Source of the DNA: Bacteroidota bacterium
Lineage (GTDB): Bacteria; Bacteroidota; Bacteroidia; Sphingobacteriales; Sphingobacteriaceae
DNA length: 64,000 nucleotides
Direction: 5' to 3'
Assembly: GCA_023427985.1 (NCBI GenBank)
Contig: JAEYZM010000022.1
Span: 1-64,000 of the forward strand
Shown: piece after piece, positions 1 through 8,878 of the stretch
Numbering within the stretch: the stretch's first letter is position 1
How the letters are laid out: each line of letters opens with the position of its first letter
The notes under the pieces: model-generated
Told to the model about the DNA's origin: nothing
The model's input: only the letters and a program-made list of their open reading frames with translations
Database searches by the model: none
Made by a program: the position numbers and the translations under genes

Positions 1-16
1 CCAAAAATGCAGCTAC

Positions 17-46
17 CTGGGGGCACGACTTAAGTCGTGCCACCAG
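17..46. repeat. REP-like 30-nt inverted repeat
   Basis: Two 15-nt arms (17-31 and 32-46) are reverse complements with a single mismatch (21 against 42). The inner 20 nt, 22-41, form a perfect palindrome. It is clearly more GC-rich than the surrounding intergenic DNA and has no loop. It lies downstream of the nrdJ terminator and I see no second copy in this window. It could be a REP-type element or a bidirectional terminator. Confidence 0.6.
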
Positions 47-54
47 TACCCCTT

Positions 55-84
55 GAAAAAAGAAAATCCCGCTAAAAAGCGGGA
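55..84 (-). terminator. Rho-independent terminator of nrdJ
   Basis: A six-base-pair GC-rich stem (TCCCGC at 67-72, GCGGGA at 79-84) has a 6-nt A-rich loop. On the minus strand it is followed by a T-rich tract (complement of 55-66). It lies 58 bp beyond the nrdJ stop codon in the right orientation. Confidence 0.75.
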
Positions 85-141
85 CGTTCTATCACCTTGT
101 TCAAAAAATTTCATGGACTTGTGGAGGCCATCAATTGCAGA

Positions 142-3100
142 TTAACTACAACCTCCTTGTGTGCCGCAGTTTAAGCATTTGTAGCATGTTCCCGAGCGTA
201 CCATAATGTGTCCGCAATTTGTACATGCTGGTGCATCAGATTGCGCTCCGCCTGAAATATCAAGTACTGGCTTTTTGCTTGCAAATTCTGCTGCACTAAC
301 TTCTGCTTTTGGAGCAGGCGCTGAAGCAGGTGTTGTACCAGCTGCTTCTGGATGATTAGACGTGTCTGGATTCACATCTTCATCGATCATCTGCGGATTA
401 CCAATAACCGCGTTTTGTTCTGTGATCACATGCACTAGATCGGTACGATTTAAATATTCGTAACCCAACATTCTAAAGATGTAATCGATAATTGAAGTCG
501 AGCTCTTGATGTTATCGTGACCCGCAACCATTCCCGATGGCTCAAAGCGAGTGAATGTAAACTTATCTACAAACTCTTCCAATGGCACACCGTATTGTAA
601 GCCCACCGATACCGCAATCGCAAAACAGTTCATCAACGAGCGGAATGTTGCACCTTCTTTATGCATGTCGATGAAGATCTCTCCCAATGTTCCATCTTCG
701 TATTCACCAGTACGCACATAAATTGTTTGTCCTCCCACTGCCGCTTTTTGCGTGAACCCTCTGCGTTTCGCAGGCATGCTCTTCTTCTCCACCACACTCG
801 ATAATTGACGTTTGAAGGTCGTATCTTTTGAACGTTCTAAGATCGCTCTCGCTGCCTCTAATACTTGCTCTGGTGTTAAGTCGCTCAATTTTACATTCGC
901 CGCTTCACCCAATACTTCTTCTACTGTATCTAAATTATCGCCCGATGCTTTTGTCGACAATGGTTGTGATAATTTACATCCATCGCGATATAAAGCGTTT
1001 GCTTTTAATCCTAATTCCCAACTTAATTGGTAGCAATCTTTGATCTCATCAACTGTTGCTTCATTTGGCAAGTTGATAGTTTTAGAAATCGCACCCGATA
1101 AGAATGGTTGTGCTGCTGCCATCATTTTGATGTGACCATGAGCGTGTATATAACGCTGGCCGATGGTACCGCAACGGTTCGCACAATCGAAGATTGAATA
1201 GTGTTCTTCCTTCAAATATGGCGCACCTTCAATAGTCATTGTACCGCATACATAAGTATTCGCTTCTGCAATTTGTTGTTTGTTGAAACCTAATGCCTGC
1301 AATAGGTTGAAGTTTTGTGCATTGTATTGCTCAGGCTTAAATCCTAAACGCTTCAAGCAATCTTCTCCCAATGTCCACATGTTAAATGCAAAACTAATTT
1401 CAAACGCAGACACCATCGCTTTATCCAACTTCTCTAATTCGTCTTGTGTAAATCCTTTCGCTGCCAATGAGTCGAAGTTAATATGCGGCGCTCCTTTAAT
1501 CGTTGCATAACCTTTTGCATAGTTTACAATTGCATCTACTTCATGCTCTTCGTAACCTAAATTCTTCAAAGCAGTTGGCACTGCTAAGTTGATGATTTTG
1601 AAATAACCACCACCCGATAATTTTTTAAACTTCACCAATGCAAAGTCTGGCTCAATACCTGTAGTATCACAATCCATTACTAAACCAATGGTTCCTGTTG
1701 GAGCAATTACTGTTGTTTGAGCATTACGGTATCCGTATTTCTCACCCAACTCAACTGCTTTGTCCCATGCATTGCAAGCTGCCGATAATAAATAATCAGG
1801 ACAATGTTTTGGATCGATGCCCGGAGGCGCAATCTCTAATCCTTCATACGCATCAGTAGCATTGTATGCTGCATATCTGTGATTACGCATTACACGTAAC
1901 ATATCTTTTTTGTTTTCTTCAAACTTCACAAATGGTCCTAAGTGTTTCGCCATTTCTGCCGATGTTGCATAAGCAACACCTGTCATAATCGCTGTAATAG
2001 CTCCACCCAATGCGCGACCTTTATCGCTATCGTAAGGTATTCCAGCGACCATCAACATCGACCCTAAGTTGGCATAACCCAAACCTAATGTTCTGTACTC
2101 GTACGATAATTGAGCAACTTCTTTCGATGGGAATTGAGCCATCAACACAGAAATTTCCAATACCATTGTCCAGATACGGCAGATGTGTTCAAAGCCTTTC
2201 ACATCGAACTCCAAAGTTTCTTCATTAAAGAAGTGACGTAAGTTTACCGATGCTAAGTTACAAGCTGTATTATCTAAGAACATGTACTCCGAGCAAGGGT
2301 TAGAAGCATTGATTCTTCCACCTTGTGGACATGTATGCCATTCGTTAATTGTTGTATCGTATTGTACTCCTGGATCTGCACAAGCCCAAGCTGCAAACGC
2401 AATATCGTTCCATAATTTCGATGCGGAAACCGAACCTACTACCTTACCATTTGTTCTTCCAATTAAATCCCAATCCTTACCATCTTCTAATGCATGGAAG
2501 AATGCGTTTGGAATACGTACCGAGTTATTAGAATTCTGACCAGCAACAGTTCTGTATGCTTCGCCTTCGTAATCCGATGAGTAACCAGCTGCAATTAATG
2601 CTGCAACTTTTTTCTCTTCTTCCACTTTCCAGTTTACGAATTCTACAATTTCTGGGTGATCTAAATCCAAGCATACCATTTTAGCTGCTCTACGAGTTGT
2701 TCCGCCCGACTTAATAGCACCCGCTGCACGGTCGCCAATTTTCAAGAAAGACATTAAGCCCGATGAGTAACCCCCACCCGAAAGTTTTTCGCTTTCTCCA
2801 CGAATGCGTGAGAAGTTAGTACCTACACCCGATCCGTATTTAAAGATACGCGCTTCACGCACCCATAAATCCATGATACCACCTTCGTTTACCAAATCGT
2901 CTTCTACCGATAAGATAAAACATGCATGTGGTTGCGGACGTTCGTATGCCGATGTAGATTTTTCTAGTTTCCCAGTATCTGGATTTACAAAGTAGTGCCC
3001 TTGAGGCTTACCTGTAATTCCGTATGAAGAATGTAATCCTGTATTGAACCATTGTGGCGAGTTTGGTGCCGCTAATTGTCCAACAATTGTATATACTAAT

Positions 3101-3462
3101 TCATCGTAAAATGCTGTTGCATCTTCATCAGTTGCAAAGTATCCATATCGCTTTCCCCAATCCATCCAGCAATGTGCCATACGATGCGCCACTTGCTTAA
3201 TCGATTTTTCAGATCCTGTTGAACCATCTTCTTGAGGTACGCCAGCTTTACGGAAATATTTTTGAGCTAAAATATCTGTAGCTACTTGCGACCAAGAGGC
3301 AGGAACTTCCACATCCTTCATCTCAAACACCGCATCACCCGCCGGGTTGCGGATTACCGATGTTCTTTTTTCATACGTAAATAAGTCGTACGGACTTACA
3401 CCATGTTGGGTGAAATAGCGCTCTATTTTCATCCCTTTTCCTTTATTCTCTTTCTTGCTCAT
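142..3462 (-). CDS. nrdJ: Adenosylcobalamin-dependent (class II) ribonucleotide reductase
   Basis: Reduces ribonucleotides to deoxyribonucleotides with a coenzyme B12 radical, so it works with or without oxygen. The 1106-residue length fits the long NrdJ family. Visible motifs in order: SPQWFNTG near residue 134, HACFILS with a catalytic Cys near 180, GSGVGTNFSRIRGE near 211, NPCSEYMF and CNLASVNL near 395-410, APTGTIGL near 588, and a C-terminal CxxC...CxxC zinc-ribbon-like tail (CTNC, CYKCLNC). The ATG start gives a basic N-terminus. The gene is monocistronic, between its own promoter (3543-3574) and a terminator (55-84). Its base composition looks richer in G+C than most neighbours, probably reflecting high expression. 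No cobalamin riboswitch is recognisable in the leader. Identification is firm. Confidence 0.97.
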   Translation of the reverse strand: MSKKENKGKGMKIERYFTQHGVSPYDLFTYEKRTSVIRNPAGDAVFEMKDVEVPASWSQVATDILAQKYFRKAGVPQEDGSTGSEKSIKQVAHRMAHCWMDWGKRYGYFATDEDATAFYDELVYTIVGQLAAPNSPQWFNTGLHSSYGITGKPQGHYFVNPDTGKLEKSTSAYERPQPHACFILSVEDDLVNEGGIMDLWVREARIFKYGSGVGTNFSRIRGESEKLSGGGYSSGLMSFLKIGDRAAGAIKSGGTTRRAAKMVCLDLDHPEIVEFVNWKVEEEKKVAALIAAGYSSDYEGEAYRTVAGQNSNNSVRIPNAFFHALEDGKDWDLIGRTNGKVVGSVSASKLWNDIAFAAWACADPGVQYDTTINEWHTCPQGGRINASNPCSEYMFLDNTACNLASVNLRHFFNEETLEFDVKGFEHICRIWTMVLEISVLMAQFPSKEVAQLSYEYRTLGLGYANLGSMLMVAGIPYDSDKGRALGGAITAIMTGVAYATSAEMAKHLGPFVKFEENKKDMLRVMRNHRYAAYNATDAYEGLEIAPPGIDPKHCPDYLLSAACNAWDKAVELGEKYGYRNAQTTVIAPTGTIGLVMDCDTTGIEPDFALVKFKKLSGGGYFKIINLAVPTALKNLGYEEHEVDAIVNYAKGYATIKGAPHINFDSLAAKGFTQDELEKLDKAMVSAFEISFAFNMWTLGEDCLKRLGFKPEQYNAQNFNLLQALGFNKQQIAEANTYVCGTMTIEGAPYLKEEHYSIFDCANRCGTIGQRYIHAHGHIKMMAAAQPFLSGAISKTINLPNEATVDEIKDCYQLSWELGLKANALYRDGCKLSQPLSTKASGDNLDTVEEVLGEAANVKLSDLTPEQVLEAARAILERSKDTTFKRQLSSVVEKKSMPAKRRGFTQKAAVGGQTIYVRTGEYEDGTLGEIFIDMHKEGATFRSLMNCFAIAVSVGLQYGVPLEEFVDKFTFTRFEPSGMVAGHDNIKSSTSIIDYIFRMLGYEYLNRTDLVHVITEQNAVIGNPQMIDEDVNPDTSNHPEAAGTTPASAPAPKAEVSAAEFASKKPVLDISGGAQSDAPACTNCGHIMVRSGTCYKCLNCGTQGGCS

Positions 3463-3542
3463 AGTAATATTTTATATGTGGGCTTGTTAGGTCTCTGATA
3501 ATGTTATTCTTATGTTCAAAAAAAACTTACAGAGTTTTTAAT

Positions 3543-3574
3543 CAAATTTAAGCCCCCAAGCTAGGCAGGTCAAA
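3543..3574 (-). promoter_or_regulatory. Bacteroidota-type promoter of nrdJ
   Basis: On the minus strand TTTG (complement of 3571-3574) is followed after 20 nt by TAAATTTG (complement of 3543-3550), matching the TTTG / TAnnTTTG promoter of Bacteroidota. Transcription would start near 3537, leaving a leader of about 75 nt. No Shine-Dalgarno sequence is visible. Confidence 0.6.
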
Positions 3575-3637
3575 TTGAGATTTCCACAACCAATTTCAGA
3601 AAGTAGTATTACAAGAGCTAATCGCTTTTAAAATGCA

Positions 3638-3677
3638 GAAAACCAAAGTCTTACCTATGTGGAAAACTTTGGTTTTC
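3638..3677 (-). terminator. Hairpin downstream of pyk
   Basis: Perfect 12-bp arms, GAAAACCAAAGT (3638-3649) and its complement (3666-3677), enclose a 16-nt loop. The hairpin lies 35 bp after the pyk stop. The T-tract beyond it on the minus strand is short, so it is a probable rather than certain terminator. Confidence 0.55.
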
Positions 3678-3712
3678 GTTAATTTTTTGTGAAATTTCGA
3701 TTAAAAAATCGA

Positions 3713-5143
3713 TTATTCTATCGTACTGATTTTTATCGTATTGGTACGTCCGCTTCTGCCTATCGGAGTGCTCGCCGTGTTAATTACACAGTCGCCCTTC
3801 TTCACCAATTTTGCATGTCGCAACATCCCATTCACATCGCTCATCGTTTTATCGGTACTCTCAAACTCATCGTAATAAAAACCTCTTACTCCCCACACTA
3901 AACTTAACATACACAATAAGGTTTTGTTCGATGTAAAGATGAAGGTTAAGGCTTTAGGCCGATGACTCGAAATTCTAAAGGCAGTGTAACCCGAATGAGT
4001 CATGGATACTATACCTAATGCACCGTTCTGCTCTGCAAGTATACAAGCGGTATAACATATACTATCCGATCTAAAGGTTACGGAACGTTTATGTGGCGCT
4101 TGCATTTGCATATATGGATACGAGGTCTTCTCAATCTTATGAATGATTTGTTGCATGGCTTGAATTACCTCCACTGGATATTGCCCTACGGAAGTCTCTC
4201 CACTCAACATCACTGCATCGGCACCATCTAAAACAGAGTTGGCTACATCGTTCACTTCGGCGCGTGTTGGACGCGGATTGGTAATCATACTTTCCATCAT
4301 TTGTGTGGCGATGATTACGGGCTTGGCATGTTCCATGCATTTTTTCACAATGCGTTTTTGAATGATAGGCACTTCTTCCATTGGGCACTCCACTCCTAGA
4401 TCGCCACGAGCCACCATCACCCCGTCTGTTGCTGCTATGATATCATCCAGATTTTTTAATGCTTCAGGCTTTTCAATTTTCGCAATTACGCGCGCGTGCG
4501 AACCACGTTTTTTTATAATCTCTTTTAGTTCGATGATATCTTTTGCTTCACGTACGAAGGATAATCCAATCCATTCCACCTCTTGCTTTAAAATAAATTC
4601 TAGATCTTTTCGATCTTTCTCTGTCAAACTTGGAATAGAGACTTTAGTATCGGGTAAGTTTACTCCTTTGTTGGACGATAATATACCACCATAAATAACT
4701 TTTACTTTAACGGTATCTTTTCTGTTAGTGCTAATAACTTTGAATTGCAACTTCCCATCGTCTAATAAAATAATTTCCCCCACCTTAACATCTTTCGGAA
4801 ATTCTTGGTAAGAAATATACAAACGTTCCGATGTACCTATACAAGGTTTAGTAGTCATAACCAATTCCTGGTTGCGTTTCAAAAGCACACCATTGTTTTC
4901 CATCTCACCTACTCTAATCTTTGGTCCTTGTAAGTCGGCCAAAATCCCCACATGTGTATTGTGTTTGGCATTGATTTCTCGTATAGTCTTAATGAGTTTT
5001 GCAAGGTCCTCGTGCTTTCCATGTGAAAAGTTTATGCGGCAAATGTCCATTCCCGCTTTAATCATTTTCAATAATACTTCTTTCGATGAGGATGCAGGTC
5101 CTAGTGTTGCTACTATTTTTGTCCTGTTGTGATATACTTTCAT
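3713..5143 (-). CDS. pyk: Pyruvate kinase
   Basis: Converts phosphoenolpyruvate and ADP to pyruvate and ATP, the last step of glycolysis. At 476 residues it has the normal length. Motifs: TKIVATLGPAS at the N-terminus, INFSHG near 37, GPKIRVGE near 70, AKIEKPEAL near 220, the active-site segment MVARGDLGVE near 242, ATQMMESM near 280 and VMLSGETSVGQYP near 315. The C-terminal third is the usual regulatory domain. It is read alone, with a hairpin at 3638-3677. A TAAGTTTG box (complement of 5201-5208) is a possible -7 element about 60 bp upstream, but no -33 TTTG accompanies it. A small inverted repeat (AATTCAT, 5180-5186 with 5189-5195) lies in the leader. The downstream neighbour is nrdJ and the upstream one the IPExxxVDY gene. 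Confidence 0.97.
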   Translation of the reverse strand: MKVYHNRTKIVATLGPASSSKEVLLKMIKAGMDICRINFSHGKHEDLAKLIKTIREINAKHNTHVGILADLQGPKIRVGEMENNGVLLKRNQELVMTTKPCIGTSERLYISYQEFPKDVKVGEIILLDDGKLQFKVISTNRKDTVKVKVIYGGILSSNKGVNLPDTKVSIPSLTEKDRKDLEFILKQEVEWIGLSFVREAKDIIELKEIIKKRGSHARVIAKIEKPEALKNLDDIIAATDGVMVARGDLGVECPMEEVPIIQKRIVKKCMEHAKPVIIATQMMESMITNPRPTRAEVNDVANSVLDGADAVMLSGETSVGQYPVEVIQAMQQIIHKIEKTSYPYMQMQAPHKRSVTFRSDSICYTACILAEQNGALGIVSMTHSGYTAFRISSHRPKALTFIFTSNKTLLCMLSLVWGVRGFYYDEFESTDKTMSDVNGMLRHAKLVKKGDCVINTASTPIGRSGRTNTIKISTIE

Positions 5144-5260
5144 GTTTTTATTTAAGGATTAACCTTGGAACAAATTAACAATTCATTTATGAATTAAGTT
5201 CAAACTTAATGTTTTTTTATTAGAAAGTGTAATTATTACACTAAGATGTATGAAAGATAA

Positions 5261-5680
5261 TTAAAAGAATAAAAGATTTTCTCTAGATTTAAAACTATAG
5301 GGATCGAGGAGGTAGGCCGACTGGATGGTGTCGATTTTTTTTAGGCCATTTAAAATTGCTTTTTCTTCTTCGGAATTCAGGGACTCGGTACTTAACATAA
5401 AATAATCGGTTTCCTTACTTTCGGGTATAATATAGCCAGGGCCATTTTTATTACTTATGATGTATAAATCGGTTTCAATATTATCGTAAGAGAATTTAAA
5501 GCAAGAATGGAAGGATACTTCTCCAAAATCGCTGTATATTTCTAGGTCTTGAATTCGCTCAAACTTTAGAGGTAAGTGCTTGTTAATAAACCAACAAAGT
5601 CGGTAATCTTTCAAACTTGAAGATATTCCGATGAGCGTAATATCAAAATCGAAGGATACTTTAAGGATTTTCTTGCTCAA
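5261..5680 (-). CDS. IPExxxVDY family protein, function unknown
   Basis: A 139-residue soluble protein with no signal peptide. I recognise it by the short motif IPESKETDYF near residue 88, which fits the Bacteroidota-specific family named after IPExxxVDY. The N-terminal part (KVSFDFDITLIGIS) and the segment LCWFINKHLPLKF are also typical. The reading frame starts at TTG (complement of 5678-5680); there is no in-frame ATG before the conserved N-terminal region. It sits between pyk on the same strand and acpP on the opposite strand, an arrangement that I recall as recurrent in Bacteroidota. No function is known to me; the location suggests a link to fatty-acid or central carbon metabolism, which is inference only. 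Confidence 0.8.
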   Translation of the reverse strand: MSKKILKVSFDFDITLIGISSSLKDYRLCWFINKHLPLKFERIQDLEIYSDFGEVSFHSCFKFSYDNIETDLYIISNKNGPGYIIPESKETDYFMLSTESLNSEEEKAILNGLKKIDTIQSAYLLDPYSFKSRENLLFF

Positions 5681-5841
5681 TTGCTTAAAATTTATTTGTC
5701 AAAATTATAAAAAAAGCCTAGTATTGAGTAAGAAATGGTGCATTAGAGCCTGATTAAAAGCATTAAAAATAAAATTTTGATTATTTGTTATAATATCATT
5801 TTCTTTGCACTGAATTTATTAAAAACCTAAATTTTAAAATT

Positions 5842-6078
5842 ATGTCAGATATTGCATCAAGAGTAAAAGCAATTATTGTAGAAAAGTTGGGTGTAGACGA
5901 AAGCGAAGTAACACCAGAGGCAAGCTTTACAAACGACTTAGGTGCTGATTCACTGGATACAGTTGAATTAATCATGGAATTTGAAAAAGAATTTAACATC
6001 GCTATTCCTGATGAGCAAGCAGAAACTATCGGTACTGTAGGACAAGCGATCTCTTACTTAGAAAAAAACGTTAAGTAA
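5842..6078 (+). CDS. acpP: Acyl carrier protein
   Basis: A 78-residue acidic carrier protein that holds growing acyl chains on a phosphopantetheine arm during type II fatty-acid synthesis. The attachment serine is Ser37 in GADSLDTVELIM. Length and composition are standard. It is followed after 22 bp by fabF and then rnc, the classical acpP-fabF-rnc order. A possible promoter lies upstream: TTTG at 5776-5779 and a weak TAnnTTTG-like TTTCTTTG at 5800-5807. The ATG follows an A/T-rich leader without a Shine-Dalgarno sequence, as usual in this phylum. Confidence 0.97.
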   Translation: MSDIASRVKAIIVEKLGVDESEVTPEASFTNDLGADSLDTVELIMEFEKEFNIAIPDEQAETIGTVGQAISYLEKNVK

Positions 6079-6100
6079 TTAAACCTCTCTAAGACCTTAT

Positions 6101-7351
6101 ATGGAATTAAAAAGAGTAGTAGTTACAGGAATTGGAGCATTGACTCCCCTGGGAAATTCTGTTCCTGAATTTTGGAAGAATTTAGTAGATGGGGTCAGTG
6201 GCTCTGATTTTATTACTCATTTTGATGCCTCTAAGTTCAAGACACAATTTGCTTGTGAGGTAAAAAATTTCCAAGTAGAGAACTATTTGGATAAAAAAGA
6301 AGCAAGGAAACTAGATCCATTTGTACACTATGCATTAGCATCGACAGATGAAGCGGTGAAAGATTCGGGCATAGATTTCAGCCAAATAGACCCTGATAGA
6401 GGGGGAGTTATTTGGGGTTCTGGAATCGGTGGTTTAAGAACATTCATCGATGAAGTAACAAACTTCAACGCTGGCGATGGTACTCCAAGATTTAATCCAT
6501 TCTTTATTCCGAAAATGATCATTGATATTGCTCCTGGGCATATCTCTATCAAGTACGGTTTAAGAGGTCCAAACTTTGCAACTGTTTCGGCATGTGCATC
6601 ATCGACCAACGCAATTATTGATGCCTTCAATTACATTAGATTGGGTATGGCAGATTTAATGATTACAGGTGGTTCAGAGGCAAGTGTGAACGAAGCAGCA
6701 TTAGGTGGCTTCAACGCCATGCATGCATTGTCGACACGCAACGACTCTCCAAAAACAGCATCGCGTCCATTCGATTTGGATAGAGATGGTTTTGTATTGG
6801 GAGAAGGTGCAGGGACATTAATTTTAGAGGAGTACGAGCATGCAAAACGCAGGGGTGCAAAAATTTATGCTGAATTAGCAGGTGGCGGATTATCGGCCGA
6901 TGCTAATCATATTACAGCACCACATCCAGAAGGTTTGGGTGCTAAAAATGTAATGAAAAACGCCATGAAAGATGCAGGTTTAAATCCAGAGGATTTAGAT
7001 TATGTAAACGTTCATGGAACATCTACTCCATTAGGCGATATTAGCGAAGCCAAAGCAATCCTATCTTTATTTGGCGAACACGCGTATAACTTAAACATTA
7101 GTTCTACAAAATCAATGACAGGTCACCTCTTAGGTGCAGCTGGTGCAGTGGAAGCTATTGCTTCAATACTTGCAGTTAAAAATGATATTGTACCTCCTAC
7201 AATTAATCATTTTACAGACGATCCTCAATTTGATACTAAACTTAATTTAACATTCAACAAAGCACAGAAAAGAACAGTACGTGCTGCATTGAGTAATACA
7301 TTTGGTTTTGGTGGACATAATGCTTCGGTCATCTTTAAAAAAGCTGAGTAA
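6101..7351 (+). CDS. fabF: Beta-ketoacyl-[acyl-carrier-protein] synthase II
   Basis: Condenses malonyl-ACP with acyl-ACP to lengthen fatty acids. The 416-residue protein shows the thiolase-fold order: N-terminal VVVTGIGALTPLG, nucleophile Cys in VSACASSTNA near residue 165, first catalytic His in VNVHGTSTPLGD near 305, Lys/His region STKSMTGHLLGAAGAVE near 335-350, and the C-terminal NTFGFGGHN. All catalytic residues are present. It is co-directional with acpP (22-bp gap) and rnc (52-bp gap), so probably one transcript. Confidence 0.97.
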   Translation: MELKRVVVTGIGALTPLGNSVPEFWKNLVDGVSGSDFITHFDASKFKTQFACEVKNFQVENYLDKKEARKLDPFVHYALASTDEAVKDSGIDFSQIDPDRGGVIWGSGIGGLRTFIDEVTNFNAGDGTPRFNPFFIPKMIIDIAPGHISIKYGLRGPNFATVSACASSTNAIIDAFNYIRLGMADLMITGGSEASVNEAALGGFNAMHALSTRNDSPKTASRPFDLDRDGFVLGEGAGTLILEEYEHAKRRGAKIYAELAGGGLSADANHITAPHPEGLGAKNVMKNAMKDAGLNPEDLDYVNVHGTSTPLGDISEAKAILSLFGEHAYNLNISSTKSMTGHLLGAAGAVEAIASILAVKNDIVPPTINHFTDDPQFDTKLNLTFNKAQKRTVRAALSNTFGFGGHNASVIFKKAE

Positions 7352-7403
7352 TCGATTTATTTAAATTGAATTCCTTATTTTAGCTTGTATTCATTAGTAC
7401 ATC

Positions 7404-8138
7404 ATGCCCATAGGTATTTTTAAATTATTTACATCTGGTAATAAACGCGAGTTAAAAGCACTGAGAAATATCTTAGGCTTTATGCCAGGCAATTATAATT
7501 TATACCGATTGGCATTACGACATAAATCTGTTGCAAGTGATATTCATAAGAAGGGTGTAAAGAATAGCAACGAACGCTTAGAGTTTTTGGGCGATGCAAT
7601 TCTGGGTGCAGTAGTAGCCGAAGTCTTGTTCAAAAAATTCCCTTATAAAGATGAGGGATTTTTAACAGAGATGCGATCTAAGATGGTAAATCGTTTGCAT
7701 TTAAATCAGCTTTCAAAAAAAATGGGTATTGCCGACTTAATTGATTACGATGCGAAGCTCAATAATATGGGGAATAAAAATTCTTCTTTATTTGGCGATG
7801 CATTCGAGGCAATAATTGGAGCAATATATCTCGATAAAGGATATGAGTTTACTCGTAAATTTATCATCAATAGAATCATCATACCACACGTAGATATTGA
7901 TCATTTAGAACAAACCGAATCCAATTTTAAAAGTCGACTTTTAGAGTGGGCGCAAAAAGAGGGTAAGGAAATTCAATTTGAATTATTAGAAGAAAAACAT
8001 GCAGGGCAAAGTAGATTGTTTACTGTAAGAGTACTTATCAATGGAGAAGATATGGGGAAAGGACAAGACTTCAGTAAGAAAAACGCAGAAAAGAATGCAG
8101 CTGAAAAAGCATGCATCGCCTTAAATATTCTTGCATGA
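7404..8138 (+). CDS. rnc: Ribonuclease III
   Basis: Double-stranded RNA endonuclease for rRNA and mRNA processing. The 244-residue protein has the RNase III signature NERLEFLGDAILG near residue 52, the second acidic cluster FGDAFEAIIGAIYLD near 120, and a C-terminal dsRNA-binding domain from about 170 (SRLLEWAQKEG ... KKNAEKNAAEKAC). Catalytic Glu and Asp are in place. It follows fabF, and its stop overlaps the start of the acyltransferase by ATGA (8135-8138), indicating translational coupling. Confidence 0.96.
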   Translation: MPIGIFKLFTSGNKRELKALRNILGFMPGNYNLYRLALRHKSVASDIHKKGVKNSNERLEFLGDAILGAVVAEVLFKKFPYKDEGFLTEMRSKMVNRLHLNQLSKKMGIADLIDYDAKLNNMGNKNSSLFGDAFEAIIGAIYLDKGYEFTRKFIINRIIIPHVDIDHLEQTESNFKSRLLEWAQKEGKEIQFELLEEKHAGQSRLFTVRVLINGEDMGKGQDFSKKNAEKNAAEKACIALNILA

Positions 8139-8872
8139 GAAAACTATTTGCTGCAATTCATTTAACATACGGACTCATTGTATTTTTTACAGTGATGTTA
8201 TTGCTATTGCCATTTATCATTTTATTTTCATACCTACCTGGTAAAGCCGGGGCAAGCATTCCTTTTTTCTTTTTACGAGTATGGGCATTTGTATTCTCGA
8301 GTCTTAGTGGATTTTATTATACAATAATTAAAAATAGAAACATCGACATAAATAAACCTTATATCTATGTTTCCAATCACGGTTCGTATTTAGATTCACC
8401 GGCAGTTGTAATTGCTGCACCCAATGCATTTAAGCCTTTGGGGAAAATAGAAATGAGTAAAATTCCTTTCTTCGGATTTATTTATAACAGAGTCGTTGTA
8501 ACCTTAGATCGAAGTAGTAAAGAGAGTAGGGCAGAAAGTGTAGAACAATTAAAAAGGGTTTTGGCCGATGGAATATCGATTTTGATTTTTCCCGAAGGCA
8601 CCATGAATACAACGGATGCTCCATTAAAAGATTTTTACGACGGTGCTTTCAGAATTGCCATAGAAACTAAAACACCAATTGCTCCATTTGTATTGATAAA
8701 TTCAAAAGAGCTTATGCCGCGTAAAGACCCATTACAAATAAAACCCGGTTTGATTAAAGTAGTATTTGCTGATCCAATTTCGGTTGAAGAATATGGTCCC
8801 GAAGATTTAGAAAAACTAAAATTACATACTTATAATGTGATGGAAAGTTTAATTTTGCAGCACAAAAAATAG
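8135..8872 (+). CDS. Lysophospholipid acyltransferase (PlsC family)
   Basis: Likely acylates lysophosphatidic acid or a related lysolipid at the inner membrane. The 245-residue protein begins with a hydrophobic anchor (residues about 3-40), then has the acyltransferase block HGSYLD (HX4D) near 87, a substrate motif around VVTLDRSS, and FPEGTMN near 155. I chose the ATG at 8135 because it forms a 4-bp ATGA overlap with rnc; an in-frame ATG at 8111 would add eight residues inside rnc. It follows fatty-acid genes, fitting phospholipid synthesis. The precise acceptor cannot be read from sequence. Confidence 0.88.
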   Translation: MRKLFAAIHLTYGLIVFFTVMLLLLPFIILFSYLPGKAGASIPFFFLRVWAFVFSSLSGFYYTIIKNRNIDINKPYIYVSNHGSYLDSPAVVIAAPNAFKPLGKIEMSKIPFFGFIYNRVVVTLDRSSKESRAESVEQLKRVLADGISILIFPEGTMNTTDAPLKDFYDGAFRIAIETKTPIAPFVLINSKELMPRKDPLQIKPGLIKVVFADPISVEEYGPEDLEKLKLHTYNVMESLILQHKK

Positions 8873-8878
8873 TTCTGC

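Noticed and set aside
3463..3712. Possible cobalamin riboswitch upstream of the B12-dependent reductase
   Set aside because: On the minus strand only an eight-base GACCTGCC resembling the end of a B12 box is visible; the other conserved blocks such as GCCACTG are absent and the leader after the predicted promoter is too short.
812..3901. Open frames of 60-110 codons on the plus strand opposite nrdJ and pyk
   Set aside because: They lie wholly or almost wholly within long, well-identified genes on the other strand, have no recognisable motifs and look like complementary-frame shadows.
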